DNA from: Candidatus Poseidoniaceae archaeon
GTDB lineage: Archaea > Thermoplasmatota > Poseidoniia > Poseidoniales > Poseidoniaceae
NCBI GenBank assembly: GCA_023254445.1
Contig: JALRLN010000015.1
Coordinates: 1-18,207, forward strand
Length of the DNA stretch: 18,207 nt
Reading direction: 5' to 3'
The notes beneath the pieces were generated by a model. It did no database searches, had not been told where the DNA came from, and saw only the letters and a list, made by a program, of their open reading frames with translations. Below are positions 1 through 6,784 of this stretch, one piece after another (position 1 is the first letter of the stretch; each line of letters begins with the position of its first letter). The position numbers were made by a program, and so were the translations under genes.

Positions 1-160
1 CCACGGTCGGGTCGTCCGGGAAGAAACCGTCCTCGCTGTTGTCGAAGACGAGGTGCTGCGCTCCGGCCGAGAGGGCCATGAGGAGCACGAGCACCACAAG
101 CAGGGTGGTCTTGGGACGGGACGTGGAGGCGTTGGTCAACCCATGGAGCAACCCGGACAT
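1..160 (-). CDS. RND/MMPL-family exporter, N-terminal fragment (runs off left edge)
   Basis: Reading leftward from an ATG at 158-160, the frame stays open for 53 codons to the window edge. The visible protein has a short polar start with several basic residues (MSGLLHGLTN..., then SRPKTT), one hydrophobic segment at about residues 19-34, and then FDNSEDGFFPDDPTV. An N-terminal membrane segment followed by an acidic stretch with FFPDDPTV is typical of the predicted RND-superfamily exporters (MMPL/HAE-type) of archaea, which move hydrophobic substrates across the membrane using ion gradients. Only the first membrane helix and the edge of the first extracytoplasmic domain are visible, so the family call rests on a short stretch. 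It lies 63 bases downstream of thrS on the same strand, but has its own AT-rich promoter-like sequence. Confidence 0.6.
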   Translation of the reverse strand, partial: MSGLLHGLTNASTSRPKTTLLVVLVLLMALSAGAQHLVFDNSEDGFFPDDPTV

Positions 161-177
161 GTTCGCCTGTGAGCAAA

Positions 178-191
178 TTAAGATTATAATG
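178..191 (-). promoter_or_regulatory. TATA-like promoter element for the exporter gene
   Basis: On the minus strand this reads cattataatcttaa, a conspicuous AT-rich island in a GC-rich window. Its centre (about 186) is about 26 bases upstream of the exporter ATG at 160. In archaea the TATA box sits about 26 bases before the transcription start, so the mRNA would begin at or very near the start codon and be leaderless. No Shine-Dalgarno sequence is present before this ATG, which agrees. This is inferred from spacing and composition alone. Confidence 0.5.
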
Positions 192-223
192 CGATGTTTT
201 TCAACACCGCGCAGTACCCCGTT

Positions 224-2209
224 TCATCGGCGTTCGGAGATTTCCTTGAGGAGGTCGCTCTGGAAAGCGTCGAAGGGCACGCCCTTCTGTTCCTCCCGAT
301 CCGGACCAAGGAAGGTCACGGTGCGCTGCTCGGCCTCCTCGTCACCAAGGATGAGCAGGTAGGCCGGGCGCATGCGGCGGTGGGTTCGCAACTTCTTCCC
401 GATGGTGTCGTCGCTGTCGTCCACCTCGACGCGAACGCCCGCTTCGCGCAGGCTCGCGGCGACCTCGCTGGCGTAGGCACGGTGCTTCTCGGAGATGGTG
501 AGCACGTGCACCTGCGTCGGCGAGAGCCAGGTGGGGAACATGCCCTCGAAGTGCTCGATGAGCACGCCGACGAAGCGCTCCATCGACCCGAAGGGGGCGC
601 GGTGGATCATCACCGGGCGGTGCATCTCGCCGTCGCTGCCCTTGTACCACAGGTCGAAGCGCTCGGGGAGGTTGTAGTCCACCTGCACGGTGCCCAGTTG
701 CCACTCGCGGCCGATGACGTCCTTCACAACGAAGTCGATCTTCGGGCCGTAGAAGGCGGCCTCGCCGGGCTCTTCGGTCCACGGCACGCCGAGGCTGTCG
801 GCAGCGTTGCGGCACGCCGCCTCGGCCCGGTCCCAGCGTGCTGGGTCGCCGACGTATTTCGAGGAATCCGGGTCGCGCAGGCCAACACGCACGCGGTAGT
901 CGTTCATCCCGAGCGTCCCGAAGATGATCTGCACGAGTTCGATGCAGCCAAGGACTTCCTGCGCGATTTGGTCTTCGGTCACGAAGAGGTGGGCGTCGTC
1001 TTGGGTGAAACCACGGACGCGCGTCATCCCCGAAATTTCGCCGGATTGTTCCCAGCGGTACACGGTGCCGAATTCCGCGAGGCGGAGCGGCAGGTCGCGG
1101 TAGGAGCGGGGGTGTGAGGCGTAGATCTTGACGTGGTGCGGGCAGTTCATCGGCTTGAGGAGGTAGCCTTCGATGTCCCCGGCGCTCATGAGGTTCGAGA
1201 GTTCACCGCAGGTGCACCCCTCGTCGGCCAGCCGCTTCATCAGGTCCCGCTCGACGAGCGGCGGGTACTGGCTGTCCTGGTAGTACGGGAAGTGGCCCGA
1301 GGTGCGGTAGAGGTCCAACTTTCCGATGTTTGGCGTGAAGACCTGATGGTAACCCTGGCGTCGAAGGTGATGGGAAATGAAGTCCTGGAGTTCTTGGCGG
1401 AGAACCGCACCACGGGGCGTCCAGAGGATGAGGCCTTGGCCCACCTCCTCGTCGACGTGGAACAACTGCAGGTCCTTGCCCAAGCGTCGGTGGTCGCGCT
1501 TTTTTGCTTCCTCGAGGCGCTGGAGCGTGTCTTGGAGCGCCTCCTTCGACGGCTCCACGAGCCCGTAGATGCGCACGAGTTGTTCGCGGGACTGGTCACC
1601 GCGCCAATAAGCCGTGGACACCGACGTGAGCCGCACGTGCTGCAGCATGGCGGTGGAGGGCACGTGAGGGCCAAGGCAGAGGTCGTACCATTCGCCCTGC
1701 CGGTAGATGGTGGAGCCGTCGCCGGCCTCAAGTTTGTCGTCAATGATTTCGATCTTGTACGGGTTGTGCGCGAAGTGCTCGCGCAGGTCGTCTTCGTCGA
1801 GTTCGACCCGCTCCACCGTATGGTTGCGACGGGCGATTTCGTGCATCTTCTTCTGAATCGCCTTGAGGTCAGCCTCGCCGATGGGTTCCATCGCGAAGTC
1901 GTAGTAGAAGCCTCGGTCGATGGCCGGGCCGATGGTCGGTTTGGCATCGGGGTACAGCGCCATCACGGCTTGGGCGAGCAGGTGCGCCGCGGAGTGGCGC
2001 AGGATGTGGAGGCCAGCGTCGCTGTCGGCCGCGATGCCGGTCACGCTGCAGTCGACAGCGATCGTCGTGGAGAGGTCACGCTCGGCACCGTCCACCAGCG
2101 CAGCGACGCAGCCGTGCTTCCGGCCGAGCGCATCGGTGACGACCTCACCGACGGTCACGCCAGCGGCGTATTCGTTCACCGTGCCGTCGGGCAGCGTGAC
2201 GTTGACCAT
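224..2209 (-). CDS. thrS: Threonyl-tRNA synthetase, bacterial-type architecture
   Basis: Class II synthetase that charges tRNA-Thr in the cytoplasm. Numbered from the start used here (661 aa): a TGS domain at about 1-60 (VTLPDGT); the bacterial/eukaryotic second editing domain with H72xxxH76 and a later C178xxxH182; a catalytic core with MNCPHH (C356), RVRGFTQDDAH (H407) and MIHRAPFGSMER (H536), which give the three zinc ligands and motifs 2 and 3; and an anticodon-binding domain from about 563. This is not the usual archaeal form, which has a different N-terminal editing domain and no TGS. An insertion of roughly 30 residues (315-347) carrying GCTCGEL precedes MNCPHH. The start was chosen where homology begins. 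An in-frame ATG two codons upstream (2215) is equally possible, and a GTG at 2281 would overlap the upstream gene and add non-homologous sequence. The upstream acidic-protein gene ends 65 bases before this start. Confidence 0.95.
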   Translation of the reverse strand: MVNVTLPDGTVNEYAAGVTVGEVVTDALGRKHGCVAALVDGAERDLSTTIAVDCSVTGIAADSDAGLHILRHSAAHLLAQAVMALYPDAKPTIGPAIDRGFYYDFAMEPIGEADLKAIQKKMHEIARRNHTVERVELDEDDLREHFAHNPYKIEIIDDKLEAGDGSTIYRQGEWYDLCLGPHVPSTAMLQHVRLTSVSTAYWRGDQSREQLVRIYGLVEPSKEALQDTLQRLEEAKKRDHRRLGKDLQLFHVDEEVGQGLILWTPRGAVLRQELQDFISHHLRRQGYHQVFTPNIGKLDLYRTSGHFPYYQDSQYPPLVERDLMKRLADEGCTCGELSNLMSAGDIEGYLLKPMNCPHHVKIYASHPRSYRDLPLRLAEFGTVYRWEQSGEISGMTRVRGFTQDDAHLFVTEDQIAQEVLGCIELVQIIFGTLGMNDYRVRVGLRDPDSSKYVGDPARWDRAEAACRNAADSLGVPWTEEPGEAAFYGPKIDFVVKDVIGREWQLGTVQVDYNLPERFDLWYKGSDGEMHRPVMIHRAPFGSMERFVGVLIEHFEGMFPTWLSPTQVHVLTISEKHRAYASEVAASLREAGVRVEVDDSDDTIGKKLRTHRRMRPAYLLILGDEEAEQRTVTFLGPDREEQKGVPFDAFQSDLLKEISERR

Positions 2210-2274
2210 GGTCATGGAAGTCCCCTGCTGCGACGGTCGGGCGGGAGGACTTGAACCGTGCGTCGTTGCAAGGC

Positions 2275-2556
2275 TCACCACTCGATGTCCTCGTCGTCCG
2301 CAAGCGCCACGGAGGGTTTTGCGCTGAGCTCAACGTGGGGGGCCTCCGACGGCCCCTTCCCCTCGAGCACGATGGTGTCGGGGACGGTGGCCTGCGTTGG
2401 CCCGCTGTAGTTCACCGGGGCCTCCAACGGAGGTGGCGATGCCTCCTCAAGAGGGGTGGATGCCTCGCTGGCCTCGTCCGTGTTCATGGCTGCAATACCT
2501 GCTGCGAACAAGTCTTCGACACGGGGTGTGGTGTCGTCGGGGTGACGCTGTTCCAT
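2275..2556 (-). CDS. Small acidic, proline-rich protein of unknown function
   Basis: A 93-residue protein that I do not recognise. It begins MEQRHPDDTTPRVEDLF and has one possible short helix (VEDLFAAGIAAM, about 13-24). A long disordered-looking stretch rich in E, P, A, S and T follows, and it ends DDEDIEW. There is no membrane segment and no cysteine. The ATG at 2554-2556 was chosen because a longer in-frame start (2742) would run deep into the divergent NAD kinase gene, whose N-terminus is well supported. It lies upstream of thrS on the same strand, so the two may be co-transcribed. The acidic tail closing in an aromatic residue resembles protein-docking tails such as the DDDIPF end of bacterial SSB, but that is only an analogy. 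The coding call rests on frame length and position, without homology. Confidence 0.55.
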   Translation of the reverse strand: MEQRHPDDTTPRVEDLFAAGIAAMNTDEASEASTPLEEASPPPLEAPVNYSGPTQATVPDTIVLEGKGPSEAPHVELSAKPSVALADDEDIEW

Positions 2557-2637
2557 GGGCTTTGATGCCCTCTTCTGCGCATGAAGGTGCCGCAGTCCCG
2601 AGCGGAGGTTGATGAGGTTCCTGCCGCTCGCCGAAGC
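2557..2637. promoter_or_regulatory. Divergent intergenic region between acidic-protein gene and NAD kinase gene
   Basis: These 81 bases separate two divergent start codons, so promoters for both genes should lie here or just inside the genes. I see no convincing TATA box and no Shine-Dalgarno sequence at a useful distance on either side. A short GGGC-tttgat-GCCC repeat sits next to the acidic-protein start, but four-base arms are too short to rely on. Confidence 0.3.
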
Positions 2638-3789
2638 ATGCGCATCGGTCTCGTGGTCAACCCCGACGCTGGACTTGGGGGCAAGTTGGCCTTCAAGGGC
2701 AGCGATGGACGTGCGGCAGAAGCCCGTGCCGCGGGTGCCCAAGACCGTGCGGGGCCTCGGATGGCGGAAGCGCTGACCGTGGCCTCAACCTTGGTGTCCT
2801 CACCGCTGAACCGCACTGGGGTGACGTTCGAGGTTCTGGGTTGGTCAGGGCGCATGGGTGGCGCCTGGGTGCCCGAAGGGTTCGCTTTCGAAGCCCTCGG
2901 GGCCACGCCCTCTTCGACGTCTGCGGAGAGCACCATCGCCCTTGTGGAGGCGCTCGTCGAGGCGAAGGTCGACCTCCTTCTCTACGCCGGAGGCGACGGA
3001 ACCACCCGAGACATCGTGCAGGCCCTCGCTGCGTGCGGTGAGGAGGCCTCCAAGGTGCCCTTGATCGGGGTGCCTGGTGGCGTCAAAATGCACAGCGGCT
3101 GCTTTGCCACGACCCCCGAAGCAGCCGCGGACGTGCTGCTCGCCTATGCCCTCGGCGACCTGCGATGCGCGGTGACGGAAGTAATGGACCTCGACGAAGA
3201 GGTGTACCTGCAGGGCGAATGGCGCGTTCGGATGTACGGCGAGGCGATGACCCCAGCGAGCCCTCGCTACATGCAGGGGGCCAAGGAACAGGTGGAACGG
3301 GAGTCCGAAGAGGACACCATCGAAGGGATGGCAGAGCATGTGGGCCTCTTGCTTGAGGACCCGGACCTGTTGGTCGTCTGGGGCAGCGGGGGAACCCTCC
3401 GCGTGATGGGCGAACACCTCGGCCTGGACCTCACGCTCCTCGGCATCGACGTGGTCCATGCTGGGAGCGTGCACCGTGACCTCGACGAAGCGCGGTTGCT
3501 TGACCTCATCCGGGCGCATGACGGGCCGCGTTTGCTCTTGCTTTCACCGATGGGCGGTCAAGGGTTCTTGATCGGCCGCGGAAACCTCCAGCTGTCGCCC
3601 GATGTGCTGCGGTCGATTGGGTTGGAACACCTCCTCGCGGTCGCCACGCCGTCGAAGTTGCTTGGCCTGGAGGCCTTGCGCATCGACACGGGCGATCCCT
3701 CCCTCGACGAAGAATTCCGAAACCGTCGCTTCGTGAAGGTGCTGCAAGGGTTCCGCACCACGCGCGTCATTCGGGTGCACGGTGCCTAA
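2638..3789 (+). CDS. ATP-NAD kinase, archaeal COG3199 type
   Basis: Predicted to phosphorylate NAD to NADP using ATP or polyphosphate. The 383-residue protein starts MRIGLVVNPDAGLGG, the usual opening of this family. It has the nucleotide-binding GGDGT at 118-122 (YAGGDGTTRDI), the family block IGVPGGVKMHSGCFA at 143-157, and a C-terminal block FLIGRGNLQLSPDVLR followed by RIDTGDPSLDEEF. Length and motif order match the archaeal AcoX-like branch and differ from the shorter bacterial NadK. An in-frame ATG at 2581 would add 19 residues of non-family sequence and overlap the divergent promoter region, so the internal ATG is preferred. The gene converges on rmuC with only 12 bases between the two stop codons. 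NADP made here could serve biosynthesis such as the mevalonate pathway, which is inference. Confidence 0.9.
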   Translation: MRIGLVVNPDAGLGGKLAFKGSDGRAAEARAAGAQDRAGPRMAEALTVASTLVSSPLNRTGVTFEVLGWSGRMGGAWVPEGFAFEALGATPSSTSAESTIALVEALVEAKVDLLLYAGGDGTTRDIVQALAACGEEASKVPLIGVPGGVKMHSGCFATTPEAAADVLLAYALGDLRCAVTEVMDLDEEVYLQGEWRVRMYGEAMTPASPRYMQGAKEQVERESEEDTIEGMAEHVGLLLEDPDLLVVWGSGGTLRVMGEHLGLDLTLLGIDVVHAGSVHRDLDEARLLDLIRAHDGPRLLLLSPMGGQGFLIGRGNLQLSPDVLRSIGLEHLLAVATPSKLLGLEALRIDTGDPSLDEEFRNRRFVKVLQGFRTTRVIRVHGA

Positions 3790-3801
3790 GCCGTGGACGG
3801 G

Positions 3802-5037
3802 TCATTCATCCTCAACGACCGTGGGGGCCTGAAGCGCCACATCGATGCTCGGGAGTTCCTGCAGGTTCGCAGCCGTGTTGTCGGACACCTGAAGGGCCTC
3901 GAGACGGCGTGCTTGAGGAAGCACGCGTCCCTCCCAACTGCTGACGGCTTTGTTGTACGCCTCTGAGGCCTTGCCCAAGTCCTTCCCAACTTTGGAAAAA
4001 TGGCTCGACCAGACCGACATCCGGCTGTAGAACTCCCGTGCGGTGCTGACGATTTCTTCCGCCTGTTCTGCAAACTGCACCTGCTGCCACGTCAGGGCGA
4101 CCGTGCGCAAGAGGGCGATGAGCGACGCGGGTGAGGCGATCACGACCCTTCGGTCCATGGCCCATTCGTGGAGTCCGGGGTCGCGGTCAAACGCGGACGA
4201 GATCAGCGCCTCGGACGGCACGAACATCACCACGAACTGTGCCCGGTCCCCGAAACTGCTCCAGTATTCCTTGCGGGTGAGTTCGGTCACCCTGCTTCGA
4301 AGGGCCTTTGCGTGCTGGTCGAGCAAGGCTTCACGCTGTGCGCCTTCTTCGGTTTCCAAGGCCTCGAGGTAATGCTTGGCCGTCGCTTTCGCGTCGATGG
4401 GGATCACCCCGTCTCCGGGCAGGTTGACAACCACGTCCGGCCGCCCTGTGTCGGTGCTGGCCTGCTCTTCGAAATCGGCATGAGGGTTCATTCCGGCAAG
4501 TTCGAGGATGTTTCGAAGGGCGACCTCTCCCCAATCGCCACGTACAGCGGAGGACCGTCTGAGGGCCGTTGAGAGGTTGCTGGCTTCGTTGCCCAGGCGG
4601 GAGGCGAGCGCGCCGACTTCCTGCATTTGTTTCTCCACGCCTGCGATGGCGCCGATGCGCTTCTCCTCCAGGGCCAACGTGGCTTCACCAAGGCTGGCCA
4701 AGGATGCCTCGATGGGTTTCACCAGCCCTTCCATCTCTGTGATGTTGGCCTTGGCTTCCTTCTCTGCTTCGCTTTGAAGGCGCTTGAACCGCTCCTCGGC
4801 AAGGTCGAGGAAGTCCTTGCGTTGCTGTTCTGCCAGCCGGCCGCTCAAGGCCATCATCCGGTCTTCAAGCGCCTGTTCTTGCCCTTGCGCAGCGGCGATG
4901 GAGGCTTCGAGGTGGGCGATGCGCGCCATGTCTTCAGCACGGGTCTCTGCTGCTCGACGGGCGGCGAGGCTCCAGGCAACAAAACCCACAACGCCGGCGA
5001 ATCCAACGGCGATGAGGGTGGTTTCCAGCACGGTCAT
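3802..5037 (-). CDS. rmuC: RmuC-family DNA recombination protein
   Basis: The 411-residue protein has an N-terminal membrane anchor (about 5-26, TLIAVGFAGVVGFVAW), a long charged coiled-coil region (about 28-160), and the conserved RmuC core. The core begins RGDWGEVALRNILE (166-179), followed by RPDVVVNLPGDG and IPIDAKA (199-218), which supply the D...DxK residues of a PD-(D/E)xK nuclease-like fold. RmuC in bacteria limits inversions at short inverted repeats; its biochemical activity is not well defined. RmuC is mainly a bacterial family, so its presence next to archaeal genes suggests transfer. It is the last gene of the long minus-strand run, 39 bases downstream of pyrG, and meets the NAD kinase gene tail to tail. 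No ribosome binding site is evident. Confidence 0.9.
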   Translation of the reverse strand: MTVLETTLIAVGFAGVVGFVAWSLAARRAAETRAEDMARIAHLEASIAAAQGQEQALEDRMMALSGRLAEQQRKDFLDLAEERFKRLQSEAEKEAKANITEMEGLVKPIEASLASLGEATLALEEKRIGAIAGVEKQMQEVGALASRLGNEASNLSTALRRSSAVRGDWGEVALRNILELAGMNPHADFEEQASTDTGRPDVVVNLPGDGVIPIDAKATAKHYLEALETEEGAQREALLDQHAKALRSRVTELTRKEYWSSFGDRAQFVVMFVPSEALISSAFDRDPGLHEWAMDRRVVIASPASLIALLRTVALTWQQVQFAEQAEEIVSTAREFYSRMSVWSSHFSKVGKDLGKASEAYNKAVSSWEGRVLPQARRLEALQVSDNTAANLQELPSIDVALQAPTVVEDE

Positions 5038-5076
5038 GGTGCGGAAACTTCGTCGACGGTTCTTGAAGGGCGGGCT

Positions 5077-6711
5077 TCAGGGAAGCGGCTGACCCGAGGC
5101 GGCGAGGACCAAGCCAAGGAAGGGGGGGCTTGCTCGTCCGGGTCGGGACTTGAACTCTGGATGGTACTGCACGGCGACGAAGTAGGGATGGTCCGCGATT
5201 TCCAAGATCTCACACCGCTGACCCGTCTCGTCCTTGCCCACGAAGGTCAAGCCGGCCGCCTCGAGGCGTTCGATCAGGTCCGGGTTCACTTCGAAGCGAT
5301 GGCGGTGGCGTTCGTCCACGCTGGCCGCGCCGCCATAGAGCCGACGGATCCTGCAGTCGTCCACTTGGAACAGGGTTGGGCGGCTGCCCAACCGCATCGT
5401 ACCACCGAGGTGCGTGGTCGAAATTTCGGGCATGAAGATGACCGCGGGGTTGGGGCAGTCCTCGTCGAACTCGGTGGAGGTGGTGCCTTCCATGCCGAGC
5501 ACGTTTCGAGCGAAGCCGATGGTCGCGACCTGCAGGCCAAGGCAAATGCCGAGGTACGGCACGTTGTTGGTGCGCGCGTGCTCGGCGGCGAGGATCTTCC
5601 CCTCAACCCCACGCGCTCCGAAACCGCCCGGGACCAGCACGCCATCGGCGCCTTTCAGCATGGCCCATGCTTCGTCGTGCGCAGCGGGTTCGCTGCCCGG
5701 TTCCAGGTGTTCGGCCTCGAGCCAGTCGATCACCAACCGCCGGTTGGCGGCCATGGCGGCGTGCTGCAGCGCCTTGATGACCGAGAGGTACGCGTCCGAG
5801 AGGTCGGTGTACTTGCCAACCATCGCAATGCGGACCTCCTCCGTGAGCTTGTCGAGGTGGTGGGCCATCCGCCGCCAATCGTCCAGCAGCCCGCCGTCCT
5901 GCACGCTCAAACCAAGGGTGGCACAGAGCCCCTGTTCTTCGAGCATGAGCGGCACGTGGTAGATGTTCGGCACGTCGTGGGTGCTGAACACCGCCGTGGG
6001 CGCCACGTGGCAGAAGGCGGCGAGTTTCGCACGTGTTTCCTCGTGCAGGGGAGCAGACGAGCGGCACACCAGCAGGTCCGGCGTGATGCCAAGCCCCATG
6101 AGTTCCTTCACCGTATGCTGCGTTGGCTTCGTCTTCTGTTCGCCCACCGGGCCCATGACGGGGACGAGCGAAACGTGAACGAAGGTGACGTTCTCCCGCC
6201 CAACGCGAAATTGGAACTGCCGCAAGGCTTCAACATACGGTGCCGATTCGATGTCCCCGACCGTTCCGCCCAATTCGATGATGCACACGTCGGGGGAGGT
6301 TCCGGACCCGTCGCTTGAGCGGTGGGCGACGTCTTCGATCCAGTCCTGCACGGCGTCGGTGATGTGCGGGACCACCTGGACCGTCTTGCCGAGGTAATCC
6401 CCACGCCGCTCGGCTTCGATGACCTTGCTGTACACCTTTCCCGTGGTCAGGTTGTTGTCCCGCTCAAGGCTGATGTCGAGGAAGCGCTCGTAGTTCCCAA
6501 GGTCGAGGTCCACCTCGCCGCCGTCGTCGAGGACGAAGACTTCGCCGTGTTCGAACGGGCTCATCGTGCCCGCGTCGGAGTTCAGGTAGGGGTCGATTTT
6601 GATCGAGGTGACCTTGAGCCCGCAGGCTTTCATCAGCACCCCAATGCTGCTGGCCGTGACGCCTTTGCCCAACCCGCTGAGGACGCCTCCAGAGACGACG
6701 ATGTACCTCAT
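5077..6711 (-). CDS. pyrG: CTP synthase (glutamine-hydrolysing)
   Basis: Converts UTP to CTP using ATP and ammonia released from glutamine, the last step of pyrimidine nucleotide synthesis. The 544-residue protein starts MRYIVVSGGVLSGLGKG (P-loop). The synthetase half contains DPYLNSDAGTMSPFEHGEVFV (40-60 region), ELGGTVGDIES and the UTP-site block GEQKTKPTQHTV. The class I glutamine amidotransferase half has GGFGARGVEGK (362-372), the nucleophile C390 in LGICLGLQ, and H517/E519 in QYHPEFKSRP. All key residues are present and the length is usual. An ATG 19 codons upstream is in frame, but family proteins begin at MRYI, so that start is used. The gene lies 73 bases downstream of the GIDE-protein stop and 39 bases upstream of rmuC. 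Confidence 0.97.
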   Translation of the reverse strand: MRYIVVSGGVLSGLGKGVTASSIGVLMKACGLKVTSIKIDPYLNSDAGTMSPFEHGEVFVLDDGGEVDLDLGNYERFLDISLERDNNLTTGKVYSKVIEAERRGDYLGKTVQVVPHITDAVQDWIEDVAHRSSDGSGTSPDVCIIELGGTVGDIESAPYVEALRQFQFRVGRENVTFVHVSLVPVMGPVGEQKTKPTQHTVKELMGLGITPDLLVCRSSAPLHEETRAKLAAFCHVAPTAVFSTHDVPNIYHVPLMLEEQGLCATLGLSVQDGGLLDDWRRMAHHLDKLTEEVRIAMVGKYTDLSDAYLSVIKALQHAAMAANRRLVIDWLEAEHLEPGSEPAAHDEAWAMLKGADGVLVPGGFGARGVEGKILAAEHARTNNVPYLGICLGLQVATIGFARNVLGMEGTTSTEFDEDCPNPAVIFMPEISTTHLGGTMRLGSRPTLFQVDDCRIRRLYGGAASVDERHRHRFEVNPDLIERLEAAGLTFVGKDETGQRCEILEIADHPYFVAVQYHPEFKSRPGRASPPFLGLVLAASGQPLP

Positions 6712-6784
6712 GCCCCTCAACGGGCTCTGAAGCCGTTGGCCGACCTCTATGAGCGTTGCCTCAGGCAAGGGGCTTCTTCCAGTT

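Noticed and set aside
1133..2254. Plus-strand open frame (373 codons) opposite thrS
   Set aside because: Antisense shadow of thrS, whose motifs are continuous on the other strand.
2216..2274. A tRNA T-arm-like string (ggttcaagtcctcccgcccg on the minus strand) between the acidic-protein gene and thrS
   Set aside because: Only two of five T-stem pairs form, no acceptor, D or anticodon arm can be drawn, and the sequence upstream is coding. At most a remnant; probably chance.
2581..2637. Upstream ATG (2581) as the start of the NAD kinase
   Set aside because: The extra 19 residues do not fit the family, whose members begin at the IGLVVNP block; the internal ATG at 2638 fits.
3778..3795. CACGG-N8-CCGTG inverted repeat across the convergent stop codons of the NAD kinase and rmuC genes, considered as a two-way terminator
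   Set aside because: Five-pair stem, overlapping a stop codon, with no T-rich tract on either strand; too weak to call.
4627..6318. Long plus-strand open frame (563 codons) opposite rmuC and pyrG
   Set aside because: It lies antisense to two strongly supported genes and its translation has no family features; GC-rich DNA produces such frames in the mirrored codon phase.
6712..6784. Small TTGCC-TGA-GGCAA hairpin in the gap before pyrG, considered as terminator or attenuator
   Set aside because: Three-base loop, five pairs, no T run and no supporting leader peptide.
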